This document shows positions 22,386 to 32,077 of a stretch of DNA of 64,000 nt, one piece after another. The position numbers were made by a program, and so were the translations under genes. The stretch comes from an uncultured Ruthenibacterium sp. Its GTDB lineage: Bacteria > Bacillota > Clostridia > Oscillospirales > Ruminococcaceae. Position 1 is the stretch's first letter. Each line of letters starts with the position of its first letter. Location: assembly GCA_944386565.1 (NCBI GenBank), contig CALXBO010000002.1, forward strand, positions 62,001 to 126,000, in the 5' to 3' direction. Under the pieces are notes generated by a model, which was not told where the DNA came from, ran no database searches, and saw only the letters and a program-made list of their open reading frames with translations.

Positions 22386-23591
22386 ATGGCACTGATCGTA
22401 CAGAAATTCGGCGGAACATCCGTCGCGAACCGCGACCGTCTGTTCAACGTGGCGCGCATCGTCGCGACGACGCGCGCCGAAGGCAACGACGTCGTCGTGG
22501 TCGTGTCCGCACAGGGCGACACCACGGACGATCTGATTGAAAAAGCAAACGAGATCACGCACACGCCCAGCAAGCGCGAGATGGATATGCTGCTCTCCAC
22601 GGGCGAGCAGATCACCATTGCGCTGTTGGCGATGGCGCTCGATACGATGGGCGTCGCCGCCATCAGCCTGACCGGCTGGCAGGCTGGTTTCCACACCAGC
22701 ACCACGCACACCAAGGCGCGCATCCGGGATCTTGACACCGAGCGCATCGAGAACGAGCTGTCCAAGAACCGCGTCGTCATCGTCGCGGGCTTCCAGGGCA
22801 TCAACCGCAACGAGGACATCACCACGCTCGGCCGCGGCGGTTCCGACACCAGCGCCGTCGCCATTGCCGCCGCACTGCGCGCGGATCTGTGCCAGATCTA
22901 CACGGACGTCGACGGCGTCTACACCGCCGACCCGCGCCTTGTGCCGCACGCCCGCAAACTGGACGTCATCTCCTTCGATGAGATGCTCGAACTTGCCAGC
23001 CAGGGCGCACAGGTGCTGAACAACCGCAGCGTGGAGCTCGCCAAGAAATACGCCGTCAATCTCGAGGTGCGCTCGTCGCTTGCGAACGTGCCCGGAACCA
23101 AAGTCAAGGAGGTCGTCCCCATGGAAGGAATGCTCATCAAGGGTGTCGCGAAGGACGCCGATATCGCCACTGTCTCTGTCTTCAGCGTGCCCGACAAGCC
23201 CGGCATGTCGTTCAAGCTGTTCAGCCTGCTCGCGCAGAAGAAGATCAACGTCGACATCATCCTGCAGTCGTCCGGCCGCGGTGATTGCCGTGACATCATC
23301 TTCCTCGTTCCGCTCGCTGATGCGGACGCTGCGCTCTCGACGCTCGAGGAGTATATGCCGACGATCGGCGGCGGTCAGATCGTCGTCGACAAGGACGTGG
23401 CGAAGGTCAGCGTGGTGGGCGCAGGCATCCAGAGCCACTCCGGCGTGGCCGCGAAGCTGTTTGAGACGCTGTATGAGGAGAACATCAACATCCGCATGAT
23501 CTCCACCAGCGAGATCCGCATTTCCGTCATCATCGCGAAAGAAGATGCGGACCGCGCCGTCAACGCCGTGCACGACGCGTTTATTCACTGA
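22386..23591 (+). CDS. lysC: Aspartate kinase
   Basis: This 401-residue enzyme makes aspartyl-phosphate, the first step toward Lys, Thr and Met. The N-terminal KFGGTSVA (residues 6-13) and the FTTLGRGGSD-equivalent ITTLGRGGSDTSAVA near 148 mark the kinase domain. The last 140 residues form two ACT domains (MEGMLIKGVAKD... and VAKVSVVGAGI...), so feedback inhibition by lysine and/or threonine is expected. It ends the operon before a clear terminator. Confidence 0.96.
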   Translation: MALIVQKFGGTSVANRDRLFNVARIVATTRAEGNDVVVVVSAQGDTTDDLIEKANEITHTPSKREMDMLLSTGEQITIALLAMALDTMGVAAISLTGWQAGFHTSTTHTKARIRDLDTERIENELSKNRVVIVAGFQGINRNEDITTLGRGGSDTSAVAIAAALRADLCQIYTDVDGVYTADPRLVPHARKLDVISFDEMLELASQGAQVLNNRSVELAKKYAVNLEVRSSLANVPGTKVKEVVPMEGMLIKGVAKDADIATVSVFSVPDKPGMSFKLFSLLAQKKINVDIILQSSGRGDCRDIIFLVPLADADAALSTLEEYMPTIGGGQIVVDKDVAKVSVVGAGIQSHSGVAAKLFETLYEENINIRMISTSEIRISVIIAKEDADRAVNAVHDAFIH

Positions 23592-23627
23592 TTCTTCATA
23601 GACATAAGAGGGGAAAAGAGATATAAT

Positions 23628-23666
23628 GACAGGGTAAGCGTCCAAATGCGCTTGCCCTGTCTTTTT
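23628..23666 (+). terminator. Terminator of the aspartate-pathway operon
   Basis: GACAGGGTAAGCG pairs with CGCTTGCCCTGTC (one G-U) around an 8-base loop and runs into TTTTT. Confidence 0.88.
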
Positions 23667-23705
23667 GCGTGCGGAGCGCCGCACGCTCAGCAAAGGAGAA
23701 TGTCA

Positions 23706-24986
23706 GTGAGTGAACAGCATCGGCCGCTGCCTGTCGGCGTGTGGCACGAAGAAAAAAAGCCCGAACCCGTGAAGGAGGACGCTGCGGCGCAAAGCGGCGT
23801 CCCGGCTCCCGAGACGCCGGCGGTCCCGGAGCCGCGTTCCGAAGAGAAACCCGCCCCGCAGCCGGCTGCGCCGGAACCACGGGAAGAAGCACCGCAGGCT
23901 GCCGGGAAATCCGAATCCGAACAGCAGAAATCCGCAGCCCCGCAGCCGGGAACAGACGCTGCGCAGGAGCCGCTGTCGCGCGCCGCGCGCCGTGCGGCCA
24001 GAAGCGGACGGCAGCGCGTGGAGTCGTCCCGGCGCATCCGGATCGCGGCCGCCGTCATCGCGGCAGGCATACTGATCGCGGCGTGTGCGCTTCTGCTCCA
24101 GAAAAAAGAAGGCTCTGCAGCACCGGAATCTTCTTCCGTCGCACCCGTTTCGAGCTCGTCGGTCCCCGAAGAGCCCGAGGATGATCCGCTGTCTCCGGCG
24201 GCCCCCGACCTCTGGAGCCTGCTTCTGGCAAACACCGAGCATCCGCTCCCCGAAGGGTATGAGCCGGAACTCGCGGACACCGGAAACGGGCAGTATGTGG
24301 ATGAGCGCATCCTCCAGCCGCTGAAGGATATGTTTGCGGCTGCCGAAGAGGACGGCATCTATCTGTACGTCCGCTCCGCCTACCGGAGCGAGGAGACGCA
24401 GGCCGTTCTGTTTGAACAGCTCCAGCAGGAATATATGGCGATGGGATATTCGCGCAGCGAGGCGTATGATCTCGCCAAGAAACTGCGCAACCTGCCCGGC
24501 ACGTCCGAGCATCAGACGGGCCTCGCTGTGGACATCGTTTCCGCATCCAACCCGCGCGCCAATCTCGTCGCCTCTCTCGCGGAGACCGACTGGGCGAAGT
24601 GGCTGAGGGAGAACGCCGCCGACTACGGCTTCATCCTGCGGTATCCCGAAGACAAGACGGCCATCACGGGAACGAGCTATGAGCCGTGGCATTACCGCTA
24701 TGTCGGCGTGGAGGACGCGCAGAAGATCATGGCGGCGGGCCTGTGCCTCGAGGAGTATCTCGGCGTTGCAGAGAAAGAGGAAAGCGGTTCTTCCTCCGCG
24801 CAGTCCGCATCCTCTGCGGATGTGAAGCAGGAGAACTCCTCCGCATCGTCTGCGGCGGCATCGTCCTCTTCCGCCGCGGCATCCTCCGCATCAGCGTCCT
24901 CTGCGGCGTCCTCTTCCGGATCGGCTGCGCCCGAGAGCGCCGCGCCGTCCGATGCAGTATCTCGTGAAGGAGAGAAGAAAGCATGA
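23706..24986 (+). CDS. VanY-type D,D-carboxypeptidase, second copy
   Basis: This 426-residue membrane-anchored peptidase has a Pro/Glu-rich cytoplasmic part (1 to about 110), one transmembrane helix (about 113-135), a linker, the VanY domain (about 185-350) with SEHQTGLAVDI near 268 and EPWHYRYVG near 321, and an Ala/Ser-rich C-terminal tail of about 70 residues. Start: GTG at 23706 sits 7 bases after GGAG, whereas the ATG at 23700 is only 1 base away. It parallels the protein at 9005-11002 but with a much shorter cytoplasmic region. Its stop overlaps the YfmF start (ATGA), although functional linkage is unclear. Confidence 0.87.
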   Translation: MSEQHRPLPVGVWHEEKKPEPVKEDAAAQSGVPAPETPAVPEPRSEEKPAPQPAAPEPREEAPQAAGKSESEQQKSAAPQPGTDAAQEPLSRAARRAARSGRQRVESSRRIRIAAAVIAAGILIAACALLLQKKEGSAAPESSSVAPVSSSSVPEEPEDDPLSPAAPDLWSLLLANTEHPLPEGYEPELADTGNGQYVDERILQPLKDMFAAAEEDGIYLYVRSAYRSEETQAVLFEQLQQEYMAMGYSRSEAYDLAKKLRNLPGTSEHQTGLAVDIVSASNPRANLVASLAETDWAKWLRENAADYGFILRYPEDKTAITGTSYEPWHYRYVGVEDAQKIMAAGLCLEEYLGVAEKEESGSSSAQSASSADVKQENSSASSAAASSSSAAASSASASSAASSSGSAAPESAAPSDAVSREGEKKA

Positions 24987-26254
24987 TGAACCGCACCACC
25001 ATTGCTCCCGGCGTCAGCCTGACGACCGTGGAAGCGGATAAATTCAACACCTGCCGCGTCAGCATCTATTTCGTGCGGCCCGCAAAGCGCGAGACGGCCA
25101 CGGCTGACGCGCTGCTGCCGATCGTCATGGAGCGCGGCTACGCCGACTGCCCGGATATGACCGAGCTGTCCAAACGGCTGTCCCGCCTGTACGGCGCGTC
25201 CCTGCGCGTGGACACGTTCAAGGTGGGCGCAAACCGCGTGCTCAGCGTCAGTGTGACGGGTATCAAGGACAAGTTCGCTCTGGAGGGGGAACTCCTGACG
25301 GCGGAATACGCAAAAATTGCACTCGGCACGGCCTTCACTCCGTATCTTCCGAACGGAATGTTCGACCCGGAGTGCGTCGCCATCGAGAAGCAGCAGCTGC
25401 GCGAGCTTCTGGAAGGCGAGATCAACGAAAAACGCACGTACTGCATCCGTCAGGCCAAGCGGAAATTCTTCGAGGGCATGCCCGAGGGAATCGAGGCAAA
25501 CGGCTATCTCGATGAGCTCGACTCGGTCGACGAAAAAACGCTCACGGAGGCGTTCCGTGAGATGATCCGCTCGTCGCGCATCGAGGTGTTCGCGCTGGGC
25601 GCCGAGGCGGACGTCGTGCGCGCGCAGGTGCTCGCGGCGCTGGCCGATACCAAGCGCGCCCCCGCGCATCTGGCGCCCATCAATGCGCCCGCGCCGTGCA
25701 GAGAAAAGAGCTTCACGCAGAACATCGACGCGGTGCAGGGAAAGCTCTGCATGCTGTTCACGTACGGCGGCCCCGTGGCGGAAGAAGATGCGGCGGCGGT
25801 GCGCGTTGCGGCGGCGCTGCTCGGCGGCACGGCGACCTCCCGCCTGTTTGTCAACGTGCGTGAGAAGCAGAGCCTGTGCTACTACTGCGCCGCGGCATTC
25901 CAGCTCGTTGCCCCGCATCTCTGCATCGACAGCGGCGTGGAGCCGCAGAACGCCGCGCGCGCCAAAGCGGCGATTCTCCATGAGCTGGAGGCGCTGCGCG
26001 AAGGACCGATCTCCGATCAGGAACTCAGCGAGACCAAGCGCACGCTGCTCTCCGCGCTGGGGAGCGTGGGCGATTCCCTCCACAGCATGGAGACGTGGTG
26101 TTTCCACGAGATCATGCGCGGCACGGAGAAGGAGCCCGCGGATCTGATGCATGAGATCGCGCTTGTCACGGCGGATGATGTGCACCGCGTCCTCGGCAGA
26201 CTGTCGCTCTCCGTGACGTATCTTCTCACAAAGGGGGCGCAGGAAAATGGCTGA
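24983..26254 (+). CDS. yfmF: M16-family protein YfmF (inactive partner)
   Basis: This 423-residue protein has the M16 (pitrilysin/insulinase) fold but no HxxEH zinc motif, as expected for the non-catalytic YfmF subunit. In Bacillus its locus is linked to 5-aminopentanol modification of elongation factor P. Family features include LCMLFTYGG and KQSLCYYCAAAF near residues 255 and 296. The ATG overlaps the previous stop; AAGGAG lies 10 bases before it. It overlaps yfmH by 8 bases, so the two subunits are translationally coupled. efp is not in the window. Confidence 0.85.
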   Translation: MMNRTTIAPGVSLTTVEADKFNTCRVSIYFVRPAKRETATADALLPIVMERGYADCPDMTELSKRLSRLYGASLRVDTFKVGANRVLSVSVTGIKDKFALEGELLTAEYAKIALGTAFTPYLPNGMFDPECVAIEKQQLRELLEGEINEKRTYCIRQAKRKFFEGMPEGIEANGYLDELDSVDEKTLTEAFREMIRSSRIEVFALGAEADVVRAQVLAALADTKRAPAHLAPINAPAPCREKSFTQNIDAVQGKLCMLFTYGGPVAEEDAAAVRVAAALLGGTATSRLFVNVREKQSLCYYCAAAFQLVAPHLCIDSGVEPQNAARAKAAILHELEALREGPISDQELSETKRTLLSALGSVGDSLHSMETWCFHEIMRGTEKEPADLMHEIALVTADDVHRVLGRLSLSVTYLLTKGAQENG

Positions 26255-27512
26255 GAACTGGAAAAAGAGCATCGCGGAAGCGTCCTGTGTGCGCAAGGCG
26301 GTGCTGGACAACGGCCTGACGGTCCTTGTTCGCGAGATGCCGGGCTTCGACGGCGTGCACGCGGTGTATTCGACGAAGTTCGGCAGCATCGACCGCGCGT
26401 TTGAACTGGACGGCCGGCGCTGGGATCTGCCTGCGGGCATCGCGCACTTCCTCGAGCACAAGATGTTCGAGAACGAGGACGGCGACGCGTTCGCCCTCTA
26501 CGCGAAGACCGGCGCGAACGCCAATGCGTACACCGGTTTCGACCGGACGAGCTATGTGTTCACCGCGACCTCGCGCGTGCCGGAAAACCTTGACATTCTT
26601 CTGAGCTTCGTGTCCCGCCCGTATTTTACGAAGGAGACGATTGAGAAGGAGCAGGGCATCATCGGGCAGGAGATCAAGATGTACGACGATTCGCCCGAGT
26701 GGCGGCTCGTGTTCGGCATCTATCAGAACCTGTATCAGAACCACGGCATCGGCGAAGACATCGCGGGCAGCACGCAGAGCATCGCCGAGATCACGCCCGA
26801 AATGCTGTATGCGTGCACGGACGCGTTCTACCGCCCGCAGAACATGGTGCTCGCCGTGGCGGGCAACGTCACGCTGGAAATGGTGCTCGACGCCTGCGCC
26901 CGCGCTGACGTTCCGAGCCGCACGGCGCCGGTGAAGCGTCTTGTCTGCGAGGAGCCGGCCGGAGTGAAAACACATGAGAGCGAGATCCGCATGGCGGTTG
27001 CAAAGCCGCTCGTCGGCCTCGGATTCAAGGAGACGCCCATCGCGGAGACGGACATCCGCGCGGCGCTCATCTGCGACATTCTGCCGGAACTCGTCTGCGG
27101 CGGCACGACGCCGCTCTACCGCCGCCTGTACGACGAGGGCCTCATCAGCCCGGACTTTTCCGGCGAGGCCCTCAGCGTGGCCGGTGCGACGTGCATTCTC
27201 TTCGGCGGCGAGACCCCGGAGCCGGAAAAGGTACGGGACATGCTCCTCGAGGAGATCGCGCGCCTGCGCCGTGAGGGAATCGACCGCGAGCTGTTCCGCC
27301 TGTGCAAGAACGCTATGTACGGCGACCTTGTGCGAGGGCTGGAAAACATCGAGGAATCGGCGTCCGGCATGGCGTCCATGTTCTTCCGCGGCTGTACGGT
27401 GGAAGATGAGGCCGCGGCGCTCGCGGCGCTTCGCCCCGAGGACGTGGAAGAGGCCCTGCGCACGATGCTGCTGGAAGAGCACGCTTCAACTGTCATCATC
27501 CGCCCGGTCTGA
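26247..27512 (+). CDS. yfmH: M16-family zinc protease YfmH (active partner)
   Basis: This 421-residue M16 peptidase carries the inverted zinc motif HFLEH at about residues 67-71 (in AHFLEHKMFE), with a downstream Glu-containing helix (EKEQGIIGQEIKMYDD) supplying the third ligand. The Arg/Tyr C-terminal region is also in place. It is the catalytic partner of YfmF and overlaps it by 8 bases. The gene precedes lgt by 25 bases. Confidence 0.9.
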   Translation: MAENWKKSIAEASCVRKAVLDNGLTVLVREMPGFDGVHAVYSTKFGSIDRAFELDGRRWDLPAGIAHFLEHKMFENEDGDAFALYAKTGANANAYTGFDRTSYVFTATSRVPENLDILLSFVSRPYFTKETIEKEQGIIGQEIKMYDDSPEWRLVFGIYQNLYQNHGIGEDIAGSTQSIAEITPEMLYACTDAFYRPQNMVLAVAGNVTLEMVLDACARADVPSRTAPVKRLVCEEPAGVKTHESEIRMAVAKPLVGLGFKETPIAETDIRAALICDILPELVCGGTTPLYRRLYDEGLISPDFSGEALSVAGATCILFGGETPEPEKVRDMLLEEIARLRREGIDRELFRLCKNAMYGDLVRGLENIEESASGMASMFFRGCTVEDEAAALAALRPEDVEEALRTMLLEEHASTVIIRPV

Positions 27513-27537
27513 GGCGTGATAAAAGGAGAGGATCGCA

Positions 27538-28677
27538 ATGTTTCATGTGACGTTCCCGGGCATCGGCCTGGAACTTGACATCAACCGCGTGGCATTCACC
27601 ATCGGAAATATGCCCATTTACTGGTACGGCATCTGCATCGCGTCCGGCCTGCTGCTGGCGCTTCTGTTCGCGTTCTGGAAAGCGCGCGACTTCGGCATCG
27701 ACTCCGACCGCATGATCGACGTCGTCTTCCTGGCGACGGTCATCGCTGTCGTCTGCGCCCGCGCGTTCTATGTGGCGTTCGCGCCGTTTGAATACGAATC
27801 GCTGTGGGACATGATCAATCTGCGCGACGGCGGCATCGCCATCTACGGCGCGGTGATCGGCGCGTTCGTGTCCGGCTGGGCGCTGTGCAAATGGCGCAAA
27901 ATTCCCGTGCTGCCGATGTTCGATCTGGCGGCGATGGGATTCCTGATCGGTCAGGCGCTCGGGCGCTGGGGCAACTTCTTCAATCAGGAAGCGTTCGGCA
28001 CGAACACGACGCTGCCGTGGGGCATGTACAGCGAGGGGACGAAGAATTACCTCTCCTCCGTGCAGGACGTGCTGGCCGCGCAGGGCGTGACGGTCGATCC
28101 TTCGCTCCCGGTCCACCCGACGTTCCTGTACGAGTCCCTGTGGTGTGCGCTCGGCTTTTTCCTGCTGTGGGCGTACTACCGCCGCCGCCGGTTCCACGGC
28201 GAGATCTTCCTTCTGTATCTCATCTGGTACGGTTTTGAGCGCTTCTTCGTGGAAGGCCTGCGCACCGACAGCCTCGAGAGCATCGGCGGCATCCGCGTCA
28301 GCCAGGCGATCGCGCTGCTGTGCGTGATCGCGGGTTCGGTCGTGTGGATCATGATGCGCCGCCGCGCGGGAGACGGAGACCTGATGGTCACATATCCCGT
28401 TGTGGACAAGCGCCTGGACGGTCCGGCTGTTCTGACGTGGCCCGCGAAAAAGCCCGCTCCCTCGGAGAAGGAGATCAAGGCGATGATCGAAGACCTCGTG
28501 GCAAAGCAGAACGAGCCGGAAGAGAATGCGGAAGAAGCATCCCCGGAGGAGACGGCGCAGGAGCCGTCCGCCGAGGCTGCTGAGCCTGTGGAGACGGAAT
28601 CTGACGGAGAGGCTGCGCAGGACGCTCCGGAAGAGCAGCCGGAAAAGGAGGCGTCCGATGACGACGATCAGCGGTAA
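27538..28677 (+). CDS. lgt: Prolipoprotein diacylglyceryl transferase with acidic tail
   Basis: This 379-residue membrane enzyme attaches diacylglycerol to the lipobox cysteine of prolipoproteins. Multiple transmembrane helices surround the Lgt signature [13 protein letters not shown] near residue 141 and HPTFLYES near 193. The core ends near residue 290; a Glu/Ala-rich cytoplasmic extension of about 80 residues follows, which most Lgt proteins lack. AAAGGAG precedes the ATG. It overlaps folD by 20 bases. Confidence 0.95.
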   Translation: MFHVTFPGIGLELDINRVAFTIGNMPIYWYGICIASGLLLALLFAFWKARDFGIDSDRMIDVVFLATVIAVVCARAFYVAFAPFEYESLWDMINLRDGGIAIYGAVIGAFVSGWALCKWRKIPVLPMFDLAAMGFLIGQALGRWGNFFNQEAFGTNTTLPWGMYSEGTKNYLSSVQDVLAAQGVTVDPSLPVHPTFLYESLWCALGFFLLWAYYRRRRFHGEIFLLYLIWYGFERFFVEGLRTDSLESIGGIRVSQAIALLCVIAGSVVWIMMRRRAGDGDLMVTYPVVDKRLDGPAVLTWPAKKPAPSEKEIKAMIEDLVAKQNEPEENAEEASPEETAQEPSAEAAEPVETESDGEAAQDAPEEQPEKEASDDDDQR

Positions 28678-29506
28678 GGAGCTTGCGGCGCGCGTCAAGG
28701 AGCGCGTGAAAGAGCAGGTGGCCGAACTGAAAGCGCGCGGCGTTGTGCCGTGCCTTGCGGTCATCCTCGTCGGCGACAACCCCGCGAGCCGCGTGTACGT
28801 AAACGGCAAGGAGAAGGACTGCATCGAGTGCGGCATCGAATCCCGCGTGATCCGGATGCCGGAGACGACGGCGCAGGATGAGCTGCTGCGCGAAGTGAGA
28901 CGGTGCAACGAGGACGCTTCGGTGCACGGGCTGCTGGTCCAGCTCCCGCTGCCGGAGCACATCGACGAGCGCGCGGTGATCGAGGCCATCGCCCCGGAAA
29001 AGGACGTCGACGGCTTCACGCCCGTGAACGTCGGACGGCTCGTTGTGGGCGAGCGGTGCTTTGTGCCGTGTACGCCGGCAGGCTGCATGGAGATGCTGCG
29101 CGCCGCGGGCGTTGACCCGGCGGGAAAGCGCGCCGTTGTGCTCGGCCGCTCCAACATCGTGGGCAAGCCGATGGCGCTGCTGCTGACGGCGGCGAACGCC
29201 ACCGTGACGCTGTGCCATTCGCGCACGGGCAACCTGGCGGACGTATGCCGAGAAGCCGACATCCTCGTGGCGGCCGTCGGGAAGCCGCGCTTTGTCACGG
29301 CGGAGATGGTCAAGCCCGGCGCGGTGGTTATCGACGTCGGTATCAACCGCCTCGACACGGGCAAATTGTGCGGCGATGTGGATTTTGAGTCCGTTTCGTC
29401 CAAAGCTTCGGCGATCACGCCCGTGCCCGGCGGGGTGGGGCTGATGACGCGCGCGATGCTGCTCGTCAACACGCTTGAGGCGGCGCAGCGCTCCGCCGCA
29501 AAATAA
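28658..29506 (+). CDS. folD: Bifunctional methylenetetrahydrofolate dehydrogenase/cyclohydrolase
   Basis: This 282-residue enzyme interconverts methylene-, methenyl- and formyl-tetrahydrofolate. The catalytic YVNGKEKDC (Lys near residue 52), the QLPLPEH motif, the dinucleotide loop [16 protein letters not shown] near 161 and the C-terminal [14 protein letters not shown] are clear. The start at 28658 lies inside the end of lgt, behind GGAAAAGGAGG. It is the last gene of the run starting at 23.7 kb. Confidence 0.96.
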   Translation: MTTISGKELAARVKERVKEQVAELKARGVVPCLAVILVGDNPASRVYVNGKEKDCIECGIESRVIRMPETTAQDELLREVRRCNEDASVHGLLVQLPLPEHIDERAVIEAIAPEKDVDGFTPVNVGRLVVGERCFVPCTPAGCMEMLRAAGVDPAGKRAVVLGRSNIVGKPMALLLTAANATVTLCHSRTGNLADVCREADILVAAVGKPRFVTAEMVKPGAVVIDVGINRLDTGKLCGDVDFESVSSKASAITPVPGGVGLMTRAMLLVNTLEAAQRSAAK

Positions 29507-29529
29507 GCCGTTTTTTTCGGAAAAACCGG

Positions 29530-29559
29530 TTGACTTTTGCACACACGCTGTGGTATGCT
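29530..29559 (+). promoter_or_regulatory. Promoter of the rplU-rpmA operon
   Basis: TTGACT (29530-29535), 18-base spacer, TGG-extended TATGCT (29554-29559), 90 bases before rplU. Confidence 0.75.
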
Positions 29560-29564
29560 ATATA

Positions 29565-29650
29565 AGCCGCTTGGTATGGGCTCTTGAAGTGCGCCTTTTT
29601 TGCGCCGCCTTTCAAACCAGCGAGACTTATGGAAAATGAGGGTAAAGAGT
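29565..29650 (+). promoter_or_regulatory. Putative structured leader of rplU (L21 leader-like)
   Basis: The 5' untranslated region can form a hairpin in which TTGAAGTGCGC pairs with GCGCCGCCTTTCAA around a T-rich loop. Autoregulatory L21 leaders precede rplU in many Firmicutes; assignment to that family is by position and the presence of a stem only. Confidence 0.45.
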
Positions 29651-29962
29651 ATGTACGCAGTTATCGTCACCGGCGGTAAGCAGTACCGCGTGGAAAAAGG
29701 CGACGTCATTTACGTTGAAAAGCTGAATGTCGAAGCCGAGTCCAACGTCACGTTCGACAACGTTCTCGTTGTGGGCGAAGAGGGCAGTGTCAAGGTCGGC
29801 GCTCCGTCCGTTGAGGGCGCGTCCGTCGAGGGCAAGGTCGTCAAGAACGGCAAGGGCAAGAAGCTGAATATCATCACCTATCGTCCCAAGAAGGGTTCGG
29901 CTCGCCGTATGGGTCACCGTCAGCCGTATACCAAAGTTGAGATCACGGAAATCAAGGGTTAA
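29651..29962 (+). CDS. rplU: 50S ribosomal protein L21
   Basis: This 103-residue protein is L21, which binds 23S rRNA with L20. [18 protein letters not shown] at the start, and the C-terminal [14 protein letters not shown] are typical. The start follows GAGGGTAAAGAGT. It lies only 14 bases before rpmA, with no prp (ribosomal-processing protease) gene between them. Confidence 0.98.
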   Translation: MYAVIVTGGKQYRVEKGDVIYVEKLNVEAESNVTFDNVLVVGEEGSVKVGAPSVEGASVEGKVVKNGKGKKLNIITYRPKKGSARRMGHRQPYTKVEITEIKG

Positions 29963-29976
29963 GGAGGAGTTCACTC

Positions 29977-30231
29977 ATGGCACATAAAAAAGGTGTAGGT
30001 TCTACCAAAAACGGCCGCGACTCCGAGTCCAAGCGCCTCGGCGTGAAGCGCGCCGACGGCCAGTTTGTTCTCGCCGGCAACATCCTCGTCCGTCAGCGCG
30101 GCACGCACATCCATCCGGGTGAGAACGTCGGCCGCGGCAGCGACGACACGCTGTTCGCTCTCGTGGACGGCAAAGTTTCCTTTGAGCGCGTCGGCCGCGA
30201 CCGCAAAAAGGTCAGCATCGTCAAGCAATAA
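29977..30231 (+). CDS. rpmA: 50S ribosomal protein L27 without N-terminal extension
   Basis: This 84-residue L27 reaches the peptidyl-transferase centre with its N-terminal tail. The protein begins directly [16 protein letters not shown], so it lacks the short N-terminal extension that in many Firmicutes is removed by the Prp protease. AAGGAGG precedes the ATG. The gene ends at a terminator. Confidence 0.98.
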   Translation: MAHKKGVGSTKNGRDSESKRLGVKRADGQFVLAGNILVRQRGTHIHPGENVGRGSDDTLFALVDGKVSFERVGRDRKKVSIVKQ

Positions 30232-30238
30232 GCGTTTC

Positions 30239-30273
30239 AAAGGCCGGGAGCATCAAGCGCCCGGCCTTTTCGA
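30239..30273 (+). terminator. Terminator after rpmA
   Basis: AAAGGCCGGG pairs with CCCGGCCTTT around an 11-base loop, followed by T. Confidence 0.8.
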
Positions 30274-30315
30274 TTTTTGTCGCAATCAGCCGGTTTCCGG
30301 CACAGGAGGGCATCC

Positions 30316-31587
30316 ATGTTCATTGATACCGCAACCATTACACTTCAGGCTGGCAGCGGCGGCAACGGTGCCGTTTCGTTCCACCGCGAGAAATACGTCG
30401 CGGCGGGCGGGCCGGACGGCGGCGACGGAGGAAAGGGCGGCGACATCGTCTTTGTCGCGGACCCGAACCTCTCCACGCTGATGGATTTCCGCTACAAGCG
30501 CAAATACGTCGCGCCGAACGGCGAGGACGGCCGCGGCAGCCGCTGCAACGGCCGCAAGGCGGAGGATCTCGTCATCCGCGTTCCCCTCGGCACGGTGGTG
30601 CGCGACGCTGCGTCGGATCTTGTCATCGCCGACATCTCTTCCGCAGAACCTGTGGTCGTCGCGCGCGGCGGCAAGGGCGGCTGGGGCAACGTGCATTTCG
30701 CCACCCCGACGCGCCAGATCCCGAAGTTCGCAAAACCCGGCCAGAAGGGCGAGGCGCTGGAAGTGCGCCTCGAGCTCAAGCTGATCGCCGACGTTGGCCT
30801 GATCGGATTCCCGAACGTGGGCAAATCCACGCTCATCTCGGTCATCAGCGCGGCGAAACCCAAGATCGCAAACTATCACTTTACCACGCTCTCGCCGGTG
30901 CTGGGCGTCGTGCGCGTCGGCCCGGAGGCGAGCTTTGTCGCGGCCGACATCCCCGGCCTGATCGAGGGCGCCTCCGAGGGCGTCGGGCTCGGCCACGACT
31001 TTCTGCGCCATGTCGACCGCTGCCGCCTTCTGCTGCACGTTGTGGACGTGTCCGGCAGCGAGGGCCGCGACCCGAAGCAGGATTTCGAGACGATCAACGC
31101 CGAGCTCGCCGGCTTCTCCGCCGGCCTCGCCGAGCGTCCGCAGATCGTTCTCGGCAACAAGTGCGACGTGGCCACCGAAGAGCAGATCGCAGAGTTCCGC
31201 GCGTTCATCGAGGAACAGGGACTGCGCTTCCTGCCCATCTCCGCCGCGACGCGGCAGGGTGTGGACGCGCTGCCCGGCATCGTTTACGAAGCGCTGAAGG
31301 AGCTGCCGCCGGTCACGGTGTACGAGCCGGAATACGTGCGGCCCGACCCGTCTCTCGAAGACCCGCGTGCGTTTACCGTCACGAAAGCCGCCGATCACGT
31401 GTTCGACATCGACGCGCCGTGGCTGGAGCGCATTCTCGCGGGAAGCAACGTGGAGGACTATGAGAGCCTTCAGTATTTCCAGCGCCAGCTGGCCGATTCC
31501 GGCGTGCTGGATAAACTCAACGAACTCGGCGTGGAGGAAGACGACACCATCCGCATCGGCGAGTATGAGTTTGACTATGTATTCTGA
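30316..31587 (+). CDS. obgE: GTPase ObgE/CgtA
   Basis: This 423-residue essential GTPase acts in 50S ribosome maturation and stress control. The glycine-rich Obg domain (1 to about 158) is followed by the G domain with the P-loop GFPNVGKST near 165, DIPGLIEGA near 211 and NKCD near 281. An OCT domain occupies the C-terminal 80 residues. The ATG follows CACAGGAGGG by 6 bases. Confidence 0.97.
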   Translation: MFIDTATITLQAGSGGNGAVSFHREKYVAAGGPDGGDGGKGGDIVFVADPNLSTLMDFRYKRKYVAPNGEDGRGSRCNGRKAEDLVIRVPLGTVVRDAASDLVIADISSAEPVVVARGGKGGWGNVHFATPTRQIPKFAKPGQKGEALEVRLELKLIADVGLIGFPNVGKSTLISVISAAKPKIANYHFTTLSPVLGVVRVGPEASFVAADIPGLIEGASEGVGLGHDFLRHVDRCRLLLHVVDVSGSEGRDPKQDFETINAELAGFSAGLAERPQIVLGNKCDVATEEQIAEFRAFIEEQGLRFLPISAATRQGVDALPGIVYEALKELPPVTVYEPEYVRPDPSLEDPRAFTVTKAADHVFDIDAPWLERILAGSNVEDYESLQYFQRQLADSGVLDKLNELGVEEDDTIRIGEYEFDYVF

Positions 31588-31607
31588 GTCAGGGGAGGGC
31601 GCACAGT

Positions 31608-32027
31608 TTGCAGCTTGCTGAACAGGACATTGATATCCGGGAGCAGCCGCCGATCTCGCTGGCGTTTCTCGGCGACGGCGTGCTCGAACTTCTGGTCCGG
31701 TCCCGCCTAGTGCGGCGCACGCGCCTCCAGCCGAACGAGCTGCACCGGACGGCGGTGAAGTTTGTCTCCGCAAAGGGGCAGAGCGCCGCTCTGGCCGTCA
31801 TCGAACCGATGCTCACCGAGCGGGAGCTCAACGTGGTGCGGCGCGGGCGCAATGCCTCGAAAGCCGCTGTGGCCAAACACGCCACGGCGGCCGAATACCG
31901 GGCGTCTACGGCGTTTGAAGCGCTCATCGGCTGGCTGTATCTGTCCGGTGACACGAAGCGCATCGACGAGCTGTTCGACGCTGCCTGGGACGCGGTGTTC
32001 GCGCCGGAACCGGAAAAAGGGACGTGA
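31608..32027 (+). CDS. mrnC: Mini-ribonuclease III
   Basis: This 139-residue protein is an RNase III catalytic domain without the dsRNA-binding domain. LAFLGDGVLELLVR at about residues 18-31 is the signature helix with the acidic residues, and ASTAFEALIGWLYLSGD near 100 holds the second acidic cluster. In Bacillus it matures 23S rRNA. It begins with TTG behind AGGGGAGGG, 20 bases after obgE. Confidence 0.92.
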   Translation: MQLAEQDIDIREQPPISLAFLGDGVLELLVRSRLVRRTRLQPNELHRTAVKFVSAKGQSAALAVIEPMLTERELNVVRRGRNASKAAVAKHATAAEYRASTAFEALIGWLYLSGDTKRIDELFDAAWDAVFAPEPEKGT

Positions 32028-32063
32028 TCAGATCCGGCGTCCGGATCCGGTCACATCCCTTTT
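32015..32063. terminator. Bidirectional terminator hairpin
   Basis: AAAAGGGA and TCCCTTTT enclose GTGA/TCAC and GATCCGG/CCGGATC pairings. It overlaps the mrnC stop codon and also lies just downstream of the minus-strand small gene. Confidence 0.75.
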
Positions 32064-32077
32064 GGTGTGAGGAATGC

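Noticed and set aside
24800-24960. Repeated TCC/GCG units as a DNA repeat
   Set aside because: It is the Ser/Ala-rich C-terminal tail of the second VanY protein; codons vary and no exact unit recurs.
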